Notes: a model not told the origin generated them from the letters alone. A stretch of DNA of 64,000 nt from Prinsepia uniflora (GCA_032719365.1 CM064876.1:61065864-61129863); one strand, 5' to 3'; counted from the first letter of the stretch, positions 11,366-21,745 are shown. Numbers and translations are program-made.

Positions 11366-11874
11366 ATCTTTGGATACAAAAAGCTCAATCAGCCCTCCTG
11401 CAGTCGGAACCAAAACTCTGGTGCCATCTCTTTCCTGAAAAATGTAATTACTAATTAGGATTGCACAAGTATAGATTTGGGTTATGTTGAATCATAATTA
11501 GATTACACATATTTGCATGCTAAATGATGAGGGTTGGACTCACTGTGTTCAACCAAATGGGCTGGTTTGATATAAAGGCATGTGCATATATCATGTCCAT
11601 AAAAAATAAACACTTGGCAATTCTTATTTTTGTAACCAAAACAAAAAGAAAGGATATATATATATATATCTCTGTATATAAGTGCCCAGAGGCTAAGGGC
11701 AGAGAAGAAGGAAGTTGGGCAAGGAGATCACAAGAATTGGTTTTTGAGTGGTGCATTGTGTCCCTGCAGCATGGAGGGTCTAGATAAACTGGGAAAACAG
11801 GTTCTTGTCCTCCATTTATAATTTGAGCGTTTTCATCACTCCCAGAACAACAACAGTTCATCCACTCAATAAAC
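11366..11874 (-). pseudogene. Fragment of a bHLH transcription factor (AMS-like), two exons
   Basis: The minus strand holds an exon at 11874-11544 opening FIEWMNCCCSGSDENAQ and continuing through CDLLAQLPSSLPLASG to SNQPIWLNT, followed by a GTGAGT donor at 11543. A second exon at 11434-11366 reads GTRVLVPTAGGLIELFVSKD in frame, between a CAG acceptor and a GTAAG donor. Both match the N-terminal bHLH-MYC_N region of ABORTED MICROSPORES-type bHLH proteins. The first exon starts after a CTAG acceptor. About 28 extra codons (IYIYISFLF...), encoded partly by a TA repeat, sit between LYTE and FISNQ. The preceding exon, the bHLH domain and the C-terminus are absent, so this is a gene fragment, probably carried by a transposon. 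Confidence 0.75.
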
Positions 11875-11913
11875 CTAGAAATTTAATTAAATATTAGTCA
11901 CAAAGGGTAGTGA

Positions 11914-12045
11914 CCTTTGACTCTATGTTGTTTGACAAAATATGACAAAATATCCTTTGACTCTACGTTGTTTGACAAAATGACCTTCTGAATCCGTCTC
12001 CACAGTTACAAAATGAACTTTGACTCTATGTTGTTTGACAAAATA
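11914..12045. repeat. Three copies of CTTTGACTCTATGTTGTTTGACAAAAT
   Basis: A motif of about 27 bp occurs at about 11914, 11955 and 12018. The middle copy has one substitution (CTACGTTG). Spacers are short and unequal. Confidence 0.8.
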
Positions 12046-15000
12046 TTTATTTTTCCTTTTCCTAATATTGGGACAGATCTGAAGTTGTGCTGCAAACTCG
12101 GATAAATACAGAGATAGGTTATCAATTGGAGACTAAATCTGGTGGAGAGGCTAGGGCATTTGTGTCAAATTACAAGGGGAGTAGATTAGAGAAGTAATCA
12201 ATAAAATTGCCAGTAAATGCTATACAAATAATATTATTATCATTAGACGAATATTATTCAATTTGCTCCGTTTGTGAAACTCATTTGGGTCCTTGATATT
12301 TTTTTTGTTGAGTTGGAATTTCACTAGGAAAACAGCAGCCAATGAATTAGAATGGGGTGAATGAAAGAGGAAACGTTGCTAATATTAGTAAGATTACTGA
12401 AATTTAATTTATTCGGATGTATCAAAGTGTATACGCATACAAGATTAGCTCGATCAATAGTAATAATAATAAGGAATATTCAACTCAACAATAACAAGAT
12501 TAGCTCGATCACTAGAGATCAATGATTCATAGATCTATAATATATAAATATTCAACTCAATAATTTTAGATTCAGCCTGTTTTCAAGTAGATCAAGAACC
12601 GAACACCAAAGCCAACATTTAAAGAATATCAAATGCACTTGATAGAAAATGTGAGGCATACCTTATTGGTGTATATACTCCAGTTAGTAAGAAGCTCAGA
12701 TAAAAGATGTCTAAAAAGTCCAATTGCCCGCATGTAGTGCAAATGCATCTAGTTCCTGGGAAGCTACATGAATAAAAAAGAAAATGTAATTAACCAGAAA
12801 TGCTGCATCCATCAGTTTTCATTGCTACAATTTGATATCTTTCACCATAAGAGGAAGAGGGAGGGAGAAAAGATCATCAGAGTAGCAAACAATGTCTTTA
12901 TCGTGCTTATAAATCACTGATTTACTTTCAGTTCAAGTTCATTACTCTTTTATCACATTATATTTAATTGATTCAAATTTCAAAAGTATAAAATTTGTTC
13001 TCCCAAGTAAAACTACTTAAAAGGGTGAAATATTCTCCTACTTAAAACCATCTTGTAATCATAATAGTCTAATATGAAACTAAAGGCCTTATAGTCTACT
13101 GGAACTTATCGTCGAAGGCTGCACTCTATGAAATTGCATTTTGATATAACGGAAGAAAAATAAAATGGAGCCTCAACAAGAAAGACAGTTCTTTTGTTAA
13201 ATATTAACATAAGCATAATTATATATTATTGTGGAGTAATTTTGTATTTGCACATCAGTCGTGCCTAAATGATGAACAACTATCTAACACCTTTCCCCTT
13301 TTACAAATCCCTCTATTCAATTGTTTGTAGTGCCTTTCTTAGGAATATAGCCGAAGATGGATGGTGACAAAATCCATGGAAGTAGAGTCTAAAAAAATGA
13401 AGAGAGAAGCAGTGGTTAGAGAAAAAGAAGCTGCAACAGCCAAGATGGATGGTGACAAAAACAACAGGACTGTGAACTCCTCTAAACGGTGGGTGACAAA
13501 TTTTGAAGAGTCTCAGTTTTCATTTTTTGTATCCTTTTTCAGCTTTTATTCCAACATAATGATAAATTTCTAACTTAATTGACTTATATGCAGGGTAACA
13601 AAAGCATCTTGAAAGCTTACAAGGGAGATTATTGAAGATCGTACAGAGATTTATTCTTTATTACCCATGTTTTATGATTTTTTTCATGTAAATATAGAAA
13701 GCACAGTTTACCAGTGAGATAGGTACTTGCAATAAAATGCTGAAGGCAAAATAGGAGCTGCGTGTGAAATAAAGTGGGTGACAAATCTTAGGTCTGGTGT
13801 TTATTTGCCTTTCCCTATGGTTGAAATCATGCAGTTATCAGTACTAGTTATGATTAAGTGTGCTTTAGTTTGGGAATGGAATCAAATAAATATTGGAAAA
13901 TGAAAGTGAAGAGTGCAGCTTACCAAGATATATGAAATATAGGGGAAATGAGTTTTCTAAATTTCTAATCCCAAGATATTAAATAAAAATGCAGTAAATG
14001 GCACATTAGCAAACTACATGTTTTGAAATTTGATGACTTGTCCATTAATACTAGGAAGCAAGTCTTCACACTTGTAATCACATTTTGCAACATGAACTAA
14101 TCGGAACCAGAAGAACAATTACATTGAAATATTAAATCATGAATACTCCATTCTAGTCACCTAGAACATCTACTATTCTACTGTTTTAAGTGTCCAATTA
14201 CCATGACAGTAAAAGGAAGATAAAAGACCAAAATCCTATTATTCACAAATTGTACACCTCCTGAACGGTGGACAAAGATGGCCTCCATAATATAGGTAGT
14301 TTTCAGACTGATCAGAACGATCAATCAGGTGCAAAATTTTTAAACATGCAACAGTTATTCACTGTCTGCAACATTGAAAGATAGGGGCAATGGATTATAA
14401 GTGGATAGATCAGAAGGTGGATTTTGAACGTGACAGTCATGCATATAAGACAGCCGACAAACTTTTCTTTGGGGACAACTATTGTCATAGTCAACCATGT
14501 AGAAAATGGAGACAACAATTGATGGAGATATAACGAGGAAAGAACATGAAGAAAACCCCCTTAAATTCATTAACACCCAACATTTTTTTTAGTATGATTG
14601 ATTTTAGTAAATAAAATGATAATAATTAAATTCTCCTTTTCTACGTGGCCAATAATAATAAAATTCTCCCTTTTGACGTTGCTAGTACAATTGTTCAGTC
14701 CATTTGGGCACATTAGTATGAAAATGAAGATGACTCGAATGGAAAAGAGGATGACTCAATCTGACTACCATACCCATCTACTTTAAATTTTAAATCCAAT
14801 CCAATAAGAAGCCAGAAGAAAGTTGAATAAAAACAAACAATGGAAATTTATCTCGAAACAGCTTCCATCTGAAGGTTACTCGTCTTATAATGAATCTCAT
14901 CTCCAAGTTTTGAATTTGAATGAACATAGAAGGAGTGCTACAAGAAGAGGAAGAACAACATTAACATAGGTGGTGTTAGTTACGAAAGTCATCATAGAAT

Positions 15001-15237
15001 ATGACTTAAATGAAAACATAACTAATTCTAGGATAGGACGAAGGATTAGAATTCATATAGCCAACCCCCAATAGTTCGGACAAGGCTTAAATTCTATTTT
15101 ACGAGCATGCATCTCTTAACTTTTGATTGAGAACTGCAGAACCATCTAATAACCTTATACCAGTAAAGTGTTTCATATTAATTTAATTTAAACCCAGCAA
15201 ACACATGCATTGCTAAAACGAAAAGGAGTGATCATAC
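12046..15237. other. Low-coding stretch between captured exons
   Basis: No complete gene is seen. Two plus-strand stretches look exon-like but unassigned: one at about 12079-12198, after a GGGACAG acceptor-like site, encoding SEVVLQTRINTEIGYQ and ending at a stop after RLEK; and a lysine/glutamate-rich frame at 13361-13500 ending near SSKR before a GTGGGT. I could not match either to a family. The remainder is AT-rich and intron-like. Confidence 0.35.
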
Positions 15238-15281
15238 CTGTGGGAATACAATTGCCAGGTTCAACACACCCACTGATAATC
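15238..15281 (-). pseudogene. Single exon of a sucrose transporter (SUT/SUC) gene
   Basis: A 44-bp exon lies between a TTTGTAG acceptor and a GTATGA donor on the minus strand. With one base borrowed from an upstream exon it encodes GLSVGVLNLAIVFPQ. This matches the short conserved exon of plant sucrose/H+ symporters of the MFS superfamily, which forms part of a late transmembrane segment. No other SUT exon was recognised nearby, so this is a fragment. Confidence 0.75.
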
Positions 15282-15743
15282 CTACAAAAACCAAGCTTCA
15301 ATGTAAAAAGTCATGTAACTAGAAATCCAATGTCAATTTTGTAACCACACCACCCTCTATTAAAGAAATGTCCACCTTGTCCAAGTCTCAAAGACTCGAT
15401 ACGAGAAGAAACCAAAGCATATGGAACACTATGTGCAAAATTCTTAAGTGGACTTATAACAAGATGCTATTCTTAAGTGGACTATCATACAACACGTTAC
15501 AAAATATTCTAAATTGAGTGAGTGTTGTAGGAAATGCATCCATCTAATATCATGTGGCCCATTTCTAATTACGTTAGCCTAAATTCCTCATACAAACATA
15601 GCCCAAGGGTGTAATTTGTATGCAATGTGGGATTGTAGAATCTATGCCTTGGTTCATATGCACTCTTAAACGGAAGCCCAGCAAGACAAAAAGCATATGT
15701 AAAGGGAGTGATCAAAGTTCCACGATGATAGCATGATACTTAC

Positions 15744-15806
15744 ACCACAAAGAGGCACAGAAGCAGTACCAGCATGAGGTCCTGCTAAAGAGATAAAATT
15801 CTCGAC
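15744..15806 (-). pseudogene. Single exon of a palmitoyl-protein thioesterase gene
   Basis: A 63-bp exon with an AAAACAG acceptor and a GTAAGT donor encodes exactly 21 residues, including FISLAGPHAGTASVPLCG. This matches the conserved GGPHxG region of plant palmitoyl-protein thioesterases, lysosomal/vacuolar-type lipases of the alpha/beta-hydrolase fold. No other exon of the gene was found around it, so it cannot make an enzyme. Confidence 0.72.
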
Positions 15807-16490
15807 CTGTTTTAATAATTTAAAAAGTAAGAACTTTCATGTTTTTAAGTCCAAATACATTAGGAAACTTATAAAAGAAATTCCCATGAAGCAAATGAAA
15901 CAATGATATGTAAGAAAGATCTGTAAATCTAATGGAGCATATGCCTATAAAGAACAAAAAAATGTGAATAAAATTCTCTTAAGTCAATGAGACCCACAGA
16001 TAGATCTGATGGGCCATTATAACATATTAAAATGATTTCATAAAATCCTGAAGAACTTCTAATTGTTCCTTATGGATTGGGTACAATTAAGCACCATATG
16101 AGTTTGATAACTGAAGTTCCATTTTAATAATGAAAGGAAGTAGAGAAAACTTAGAAGTAGCAGAGTTTGGTAAACTTAATCTTATAGGATCACTGCAGAA
16201 TTCTTTCACACTATGTGATCTGCAACAAAGTTTCAGTAATTAAAATTCGATGCATAAACCAAGTTTGTACACAAATCATAGATGAGCATAATATTTGTGC
16301 AGTGAAATGTCCTTCTCCAAAAACTATACACCTTTCACAGTGCTCTGCTCACGAAAAATGAGTCAATTTGGAATATAAGTACTTCCCATGTTTTTTCCCA
16401 CAAGTGATTTTGTAGCAGCAAAGGAAAAGGGTGCCTATTTATTAAAAACTATAATTATTTGTTATGTGTATCAGTAAATATGTAATTTAC

Positions 16491-16594
16491 CTTGCAGAAT
16501 CTTCCTTGAGGACCTTTGTTGGCTGTCTGTCCAAAAGCACGAAGAGTTCTCCACCAGGGTAGTAATCAGTAATCAAGCAAACATGTGTTTTGGT
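16491..16594 (-). pseudogene. Single exon of a phototropin protein kinase domain
   Basis: A 104-bp exon with a TTTGCAG acceptor and an AAG/GTAAAT donor encodes TKTHVCLITDYYPGGELFV then LLDRQPTKVLKEDSAR. This matches the hinge region of the AGC-VIII Ser/Thr kinase domain of plant phototropins (blue-light receptors). Neither the LOV domains nor the catalytic loop exons are visible nearby. Splice sites and frame are intact, which suggests recent or neutral capture. It is the rightmost of four unrelated gene fragments, all on the minus strand. Confidence 0.78.
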
Positions 16595-16779
16595 CTGCAA
16601 ACATATTTATACATCACGCCGAAGTTTGACGAGATCCATTTATAGCGTGAGACTTAACCAAGCATTGGATCCAGTGGAAGACTCCAAAGACTTAACGAAA
16701 CAATATCTGCCAGTTATCAGTAATGTAAAACTATCTTTTACTGATAATAGAGTTTGGTAAACTTAGAATTAAGCACCAT

Positions 16780-17443
16780 CACTGCAGAACTTGGTTTGGG
16801 GCTTCAGTGGGTTCGAATACGGTCTGGGGCTTTGGTGGGTATCGGTGGGATTTGGGGCTGGTTTATGAGGATGAATTGGTATGGTGGGTAAGTGGGATTT
16901 TGGGTTGGGTGGGTGAGATTTGGAGGGTACGTATGAGAGAGGCGTGGGTTGTTGGCGACAGAATTTAGGGGTTGGCAGTGTGGCGCGGTGGCTGTAGGTT
17001 GGAGGAGATGTGGGTTAGTGAAGACTGAAGAGAATGAGGCGAGAACTGATAAAGGATTTGTAACTATAGAGGTGGAGACGCGAGATTGAGGATTTGGGTT
17101 TCTTTTCTTTGAGAAACAATTCAAGTGCGAACAAATGAGAAGGAATTGAGCGTTGGCGCCTTTAGAACTTAAGTGCAGGAACTGAAAATTTTGGGTTAAA
17201 AGAAATTTCTTTGTTTTAAGGGCGTGCAAATGCACGCCATAAAAGTTAATTTCTTTAGGGCACACAATGCACGCCTTAAAAACCTTATTTTTAGGGCACA
17301 CATTCAAAGCACGCCCTGAATAGCTATAAACGAAGGCGCACACATAATGTGCACCCTAAATAGTCTAAGAATACCCTCTATTAGGGCGTGCAAAAATGCG
17401 CGCCCTAATTTGAGCGCCCTAAAAGCCTTCTTTTGGTGTAGTG
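16780..17443 (-). mobile_element. CACTA-type transposon terminus with subterminal repeats
   Basis: Read on the minus strand the right edge begins CACTACACCAAAAGAAGG, a CACTA terminal inverted repeat. It is followed between 17200 and 17430 by repeated GGGCGTGCA / TGCACGCC motifs in both orientations, the usual subterminal organisation of En/Spm elements. The opposite terminus was not found in the window, so the element's left limit is unknown. It may include the captured exons at 11.4-16.6 kb. The long minus-strand frame across 16804-17343 is not protein-like. Confidence 0.65.
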
Positions 17444-18002
17444 TGTGTGTTTTATGGTTTTTTTTTTCAAGAATCTTATGATTCCCTTAACTAGTCAATG
17501 ATGAATTGGAACAAAATAAGAATATTATGGCATTTGCATGTCACATTGTTGGAATTCTTGTGCTAATTGATATATTTTGATTATTGTGACTTGTAGTATA
17601 TATGGTTTGTAAAACTTGGTACAGAATTCACATATATGTTAGAATTATGTTTTGAATTGCATAAACCCTTTTGAGATTTTGAGCTATATATTCTTTTTTT
17701 TCTTGAGTGTAAATCATTTATAGCTTATACATGTCTTATATGATTACTTGCAATAGTTTTAATGAACTAGAGATTGCTAGAAGAGGACCGGTGGACAAAT
17801 ACGTACACATCCGTATTTATATCTTCTCTGAGCTGGAGACGCTTTCTTCAACATTAAATTGAATGATTTTCTAGGAAGGGTGAGAGTTAAAAAGAACTTA
17901 TTCATCCGCCCGCCCTCTCTCATCTTCTCTGCTCTTCATTATCGAAGGGATTCAAGTCTATTCTAAGCTTTGTATCGGCTGAGGAGGAAATAATAAAGAT
18001 AT

Positions 18003-18040
18003 AAGAGAAGTAGCTAAGTGAGTGTAAAGCTACTTCTCTT
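18003..18040. repeat. Perfect 13-bp inverted repeat with 12-bp loop
   Basis: AAGAGAAGTAGCT at 18003-18015 is the exact reverse complement of 18028-18040. The function is unknown. Confidence 0.7.
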
Positions 18041-18159
18041 CTCTATTTATATTGGGACAGATTTTGTATTAACCCAAAATCATTTTCTTGTTTCCGCAAC
18101 AAATTTCGAAATAGGGTATCGACTCGTTTTCATACTCTAAACCAGGTATCCATAATAAT

Positions 18160-18300
18160 TCCTGCATATAATATTGAATTTCTTACTCAAAACAATATTC
18201 CACAAAGAGAATATTACATATTGCATAAGCCAGTTGCAACCATTTTATTCTTCGATTAAAATTAATAGATAATAATAATTTTTGAGAATAGTAACTAATT
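18160..18300. repeat. Partial duplicate of the GLP 3' flanking sequence
   Basis: The run from GCATATAATATTGAATTT through CCAGTTGCAACCATTTTATTC to GTAACTAATT aligns, with small gaps and substitutions, to 19338-19487, the sequence just 3' of GLP1. The match stops before the coding part. It could be the remains of a fourth GLP unit or a local tandem duplication. Confidence 0.7.
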
Positions 18301-18612
18301 CATTTGTACTTTTATTATCAAATTGTTTACATCATATGAAGTGGAAGAATGTAAAGGCATTCAACACGTGAGATTTCATTTCTTAAATTCTGTCAAATTT
18401 ACGTGAACAAAAGTGGGCCAACACAAACACGATCATGGTGAAATTTACAGGCCAAATTTTCTTCACGTCCGTTCTCAGAATTGTTATTGAGATGGTTTAT
18501 CTACAAGAAGTCATATATACCAAATTATGAGTATGTCTTTTATTAGATTTGGTCCACAAGTCATAGAAGTTTCTAATTTGCACAGTAAATAGTTGACATT
18601 ATGTCCCAACTA

Positions 18613-19042
18613 GCCTCACTATAGGCGTCTCCGTGCCTGCGTGAGGCTTTTCAGCGCGCTTCGCACGTCCTCTTGCATTATCCGATATTACGTTATTTTC
18701 TATTTATAATTCTCAAGTAGAAAAATGACCAAATCATATAATAAAACTGAATAACGTACAAACTAAATTTTACATAACAAATTTGCCTAGACTGGGAGAT
18801 TTTGAATTTTCCTTTACATTAAAAAAATGCCTACATAAAAAATGAAAATTCAAAATCTCGTTAGCTAGGCATATTTCTTATGTAAAATTTAGTTTGTATA
18901 TTATTCAGTTTTATTATTTGATTTGGCCATTTTTAAACTTGAGAATTGTAAATAGGAAATAACGTAATCTCGGATAACGCAAAAGGGCACGCGGAGCGTG
19001 CGAAAAAGCCTCACACATGCGTGGAGCAGCCTGCTATGAGGC
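18613..19042. mobile_element. 430-bp foldback MITE next to GLP1
   Basis: Nearly the whole element is two inverted arms of about 200 bp around a short centre. It starts GCCTCAC and ends GTGAGGC-like (TGAGGC), with TA on both outer sides (18611-18612, 19043-19044), compatible with a TA target duplication. It has no coding capacity. The arms share stretches such as the TTACGTTATTT and AATTCTCAAG regions and would form a long hairpin if transcribed. A right half of the same element lies at 22421-22648. Confidence 0.8.
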
Positions 19043-19562
19043 TAGTTTAATTAAAAACATTTTTATATTATTTGTATGATTAAATAAATTATTAAAACTA
19101 TGTTTTTTTAAGTACTGAACTTTTACCCTACCAACAAGCTCATTTGTCATGTAAATCCAAAGTAGGACGTTTATTGCTGAGAGTTTTTATCAATTTAGTC
19201 AGCAAAATGTCTTCATCGGGCAAAAGTTATTGACTTTTTGCTAATATTACTCGATGAACTTTAGGCAACGGAGTCGTGCACTGAGAAACTTTATGTTACC
19301 CATCGAATGCCCTATTTTCATCGTGCAACCTCAAAGCATATAATATTGAATTTTATACTCAAAACAATACTCCACAAACTAAGGGAAGAAGAGAATATTA
19401 ATTGCATATTGCATATGCCAGTTGCAACCATCTTATTCTTCAATTAATATTAATAGATAATAGTAAATTTTTAGAATCGTAACTAATTAATGAAAAGCAG
19501 CTTAGTTACATGGTCGATCATCAATCTGCTTTCAAAAAATACATGTATAATAGATAGGCTGT
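19043..19562 (-). other. GLP1 3' flank / 3' UTR region
   Basis: Sequence directly downstream of the GLP1 stop. It is conserved at 35578-36117 (GLP2) and, split by a Copia element, at 55311-55606 plus 61011-61253 (GLP3). It probably contains the 3' UTR and polyadenylation site, but no unambiguous signal is picked out. Confidence 0.6.
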
Positions 19563-20415
19563 TTAATTGTTATCGTACCAGAACTGTTTCTGAAGATTGT
19601 CAGCCTGCTTTTCATCAATCTGGAATGCCTTGGCTAGAACATCGGGGTTGATGGGAGGGTTGGACCCGAAGACGGCATTGGCGATGGTGATGACTCCAGG
19701 GTTCTGGCTGCTAAGAGCAGCAAGGGCTAGGGCGTTGGAGTGTCCCACATTGAGTTGGAAGTGAATGAGACCCTCTGGGAACACAAACACGTCTCCCTTA
19801 TACAACACTTTGGTGAATAGCTTGTTCTTTTGGCCATTAATGTTGGAGGTCACGAAGCCAACATAGAGTGAGCCTTCGAGGACGACGAGGATTTCCGTGG
19901 CACGAGGGTGGGTGTGAGGAGGGTTGAGGCCGTTGGGTGCAAAGTCTACACGAGCCGCTGATATCCCGAGAGTGTTGAGTCCTCCTATTTGCTCCACATT
20001 CGCCGGTGTCACTATTGAACCCAGTGGATTTGAAGTGTTTCCCGCGTTTCGGAGTCCATCGAAGAAGAAATCATTTGCTGACACCAGCATCGGGTCTTTG
20101 CAGAATTTTCCATTCACAAACACTGCTTAATCACAAAGAAATCAATCATATATCCAACATTTACTACATAATTAAATTATATAACACGTGCATGGAATGG
20201 ATAATTAATAATGCATGATCAGCAATGCGCGCAATATGAAACACATAATAATTAAGCTATGCATGCATGTACGTACGAGCATTTTGGGTGTTCTTAACTG
20301 CGACGCAGAAGTCCTGAAGGGGACTGGGGTCTGAGGCAGAGACAAGGAGGAGGGTGGCCAGTGCTAACATGGCAACACCAGTTGCAGGGAAATGGGCACC
20401 TTTCATGATCATCAT
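19563..20415 (-). CDS. Germin-like protein, subfamily 1 type (GLP1)
   Basis: Two exons: 20415-20277 and 20122-19563, with a 154-bp GT-AG intron; 699 nt, 232 residues. The start is the first of three closely spaced ATGs (MMIMKGAHFPATG). An N-terminal hydrophobic segment (about residues 9-27) is a likely secretion signal. The cupin fold shows germin box A, GLNPPHTHPRATE, with Mn ligands H116, H118 and E123, and box B, GDVFVFPEGLIHFQLN, with ligand H167. C37 and C54 are placed for the conserved disulfide; a KGD tripeptide is at 155-157 and a possible N-glycosylation site NTS at 75. Family members are apoplastic glycoproteins, some with superoxide dismutase or oxalate oxidase activity; the exact activity cannot be read here. 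First of three near-identical copies. Confidence 0.93.
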
Positions 20416-20700
20416 AATATCCGGAATTTCGAAACCTAATTAATAAAAATTAGATTATGATTCTTGGTTGAGCTAGAGAATAAGAGATGATTGAAATTGT
20501 TGCTGGAACTTGTGTATTTATAGACATATATAGAGAGACTGATGAACTGGTCTTGGATTTCCATGTCAATTGCGGCAGGTAAAGACTAAGGATTAATACT
20601 GGAAGCAGGTAACGACTAATTATTTATCTTATATATAGGTAGGATTGATATTTAGACCGAATAGCAGGTAAAGACTCGGTTGCTAAGGTCTATAAAGTGT
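20416..20700 (-). promoter_or_regulatory. GLP1 promoter and 5' UTR
   Basis: On the minus strand a TATAAATA box lies at about 20515-20522, roughly 100 bp before the ATG, placing the transcription start near 20490 and giving a 5' UTR of about 70 nt. Upstream are three direct repeats of GCAGGTAA(A/C)GACT (plus-strand spelling) at 20575, 20605 and 20664. The region is nearly identical in GLP2 and GLP3 up to about 20675, after which GLP1 lacks about 190 bp present in the other two. Confidence 0.7.
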
Positions 20701-20934
20701 GTATATATATAGTAATAGTTATGAAGAAGGTGGAACTGTGTTGGACTTGGACCGATACAAAGAGAGAGAGATCTAGAAAATGAAACTAATATTAATATAT
20801 TACAATTGAAGTATTCCAATGTGTTATGGATTCAATTATTCAAAATTAGAGAATGAGGATCACATTCTATTTTTTGAATCATTCTCATCATCAAATTAAT
20901 TAATTAATTAATATATATGCTGCCAATGTACCGG

Positions 20935-21292
20935 GCAGAATCCACACTTTGCCAAAACAGTCATTAGACGACCATAAAAAAATTGTCTTATGAAAAGAAT
21001 AAGCAATATTTATGTGTAAGTGACATTTATTTGAAACGTATCAGACGATAGTTTTTTTTTTCGTATAAAATCAAATCAGGTGATGGTTGTTCAAAAAATT
21101 GTCGTAAAAATTTAAAAAGTGTCATCTAAAATATAATCAGACGACCCTTTTTAATAGATATTATCACCTGATTATATCATAGAAGAGAGTTTTTTATTCT
21201 TGCCTAATTTTTAAAAACTGTTGTCTAAAATGTAATCAGACGGAGGTTTTTAATAAAAACCATCATCATATTATGTCAAACGGAGGGTTAAA
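20935..21292. repeat. TCAGACGAC palindromic repeat block upstream of GLP1
   Basis: Degenerate direct and inverted copies of (T)CAGACGAC / GTCGTCTGA-like motifs alternate with AT-rich TTTTTAATA spacers. This resembles the subterminal repeat organisation of a CACTA-like or other DNA transposon. Related blocks sit at equivalent positions upstream of GLP2 (37690-38090) and GLP3 (62840-63220). This copy is shortened on its right, where it abuts an LTR fragment. Confidence 0.65.
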
Positions 21293-21745
21293 CTGTATGT
21301 ATATATGTATGTGTATGATTTGACCTTTTTCATACGATTTATCTGAAATGCATGCATGTTTACAAACGGAGGGTTAAACTATATATGTTTTCAAAATGAG
21401 TTTATAACTTATTGATTTTTGGTCCACTCACATTTTTACTGCTTTATTGACCCTGCAGGCCTTGATACAGAGATAGGGGCGGATACTGAGGCTGAGAAAT
21501 AGATAGTACTGTTGCGTACCTGACACCCTACGTGGTCGGTTTTTAGTACTTGTATTGTACTGACATATATATATGCTCGATCATGTATAATAGATACGTA
21601 TCCCTTGTCTGACAATGTGGTAGTGTAATTTGTATGTTTATATTTGAACCCTTAAAGGGTATTTTCGGTCTTATGAGTATGATTGTCAGACGGGAGCATG
21701 ACACATTCCCCTATGATTCCTGGGGGATCGGGACGGGTCCTGTCA
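21293..21745 (+). mobile_element. Truncated Gypsy-type LTR (3' end), duplicate of 53113-53576
   Basis: The sequence matches the right end of the solo LTR at 50856-53576, including the terminal GGGACGGGTCCTGTCA and the following TATGG target duplication copy (21746-21750). It lacks the first 2.2 kb or so. Sharing the same insertion site shows common descent with unit 3, not independent insertion. Confidence 0.8.

Larger units (their letters stand above)
17444..18610. other. Intergenic; contains a hairpin and a relic of GLP 3' flank
   Basis: No gene is recognised. Two items stand out: a perfect 13-bp inverted repeat at 18003-18015 / 18028-18040, and a segment at about 18160-18300 resembling the GLP1 3' flank at 19338-19487. 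Confidence 0.5.

Noticed and set aside
13361..13573. Lysine/glutamate-rich plus-strand frame as a possible gene
   Set aside because: No recognisable family; it may be another captured exon but cannot be assigned, so it is only mentioned within the surrounding region.
16804..17343. 179-residue minus-strand open frame
   Set aside because: Proline/serine-rich, no family resemblance, and it overlaps CACTA subterminal repeats; a chance frame in repeat sequence.
19924..20218. Plus-strand frames opposite GLP1 (also opposite GLP2 and GLP3)
   Set aside because: They are antisense to a well-supported spliced gene and span its intron; identity between copies simply follows from the duplication.
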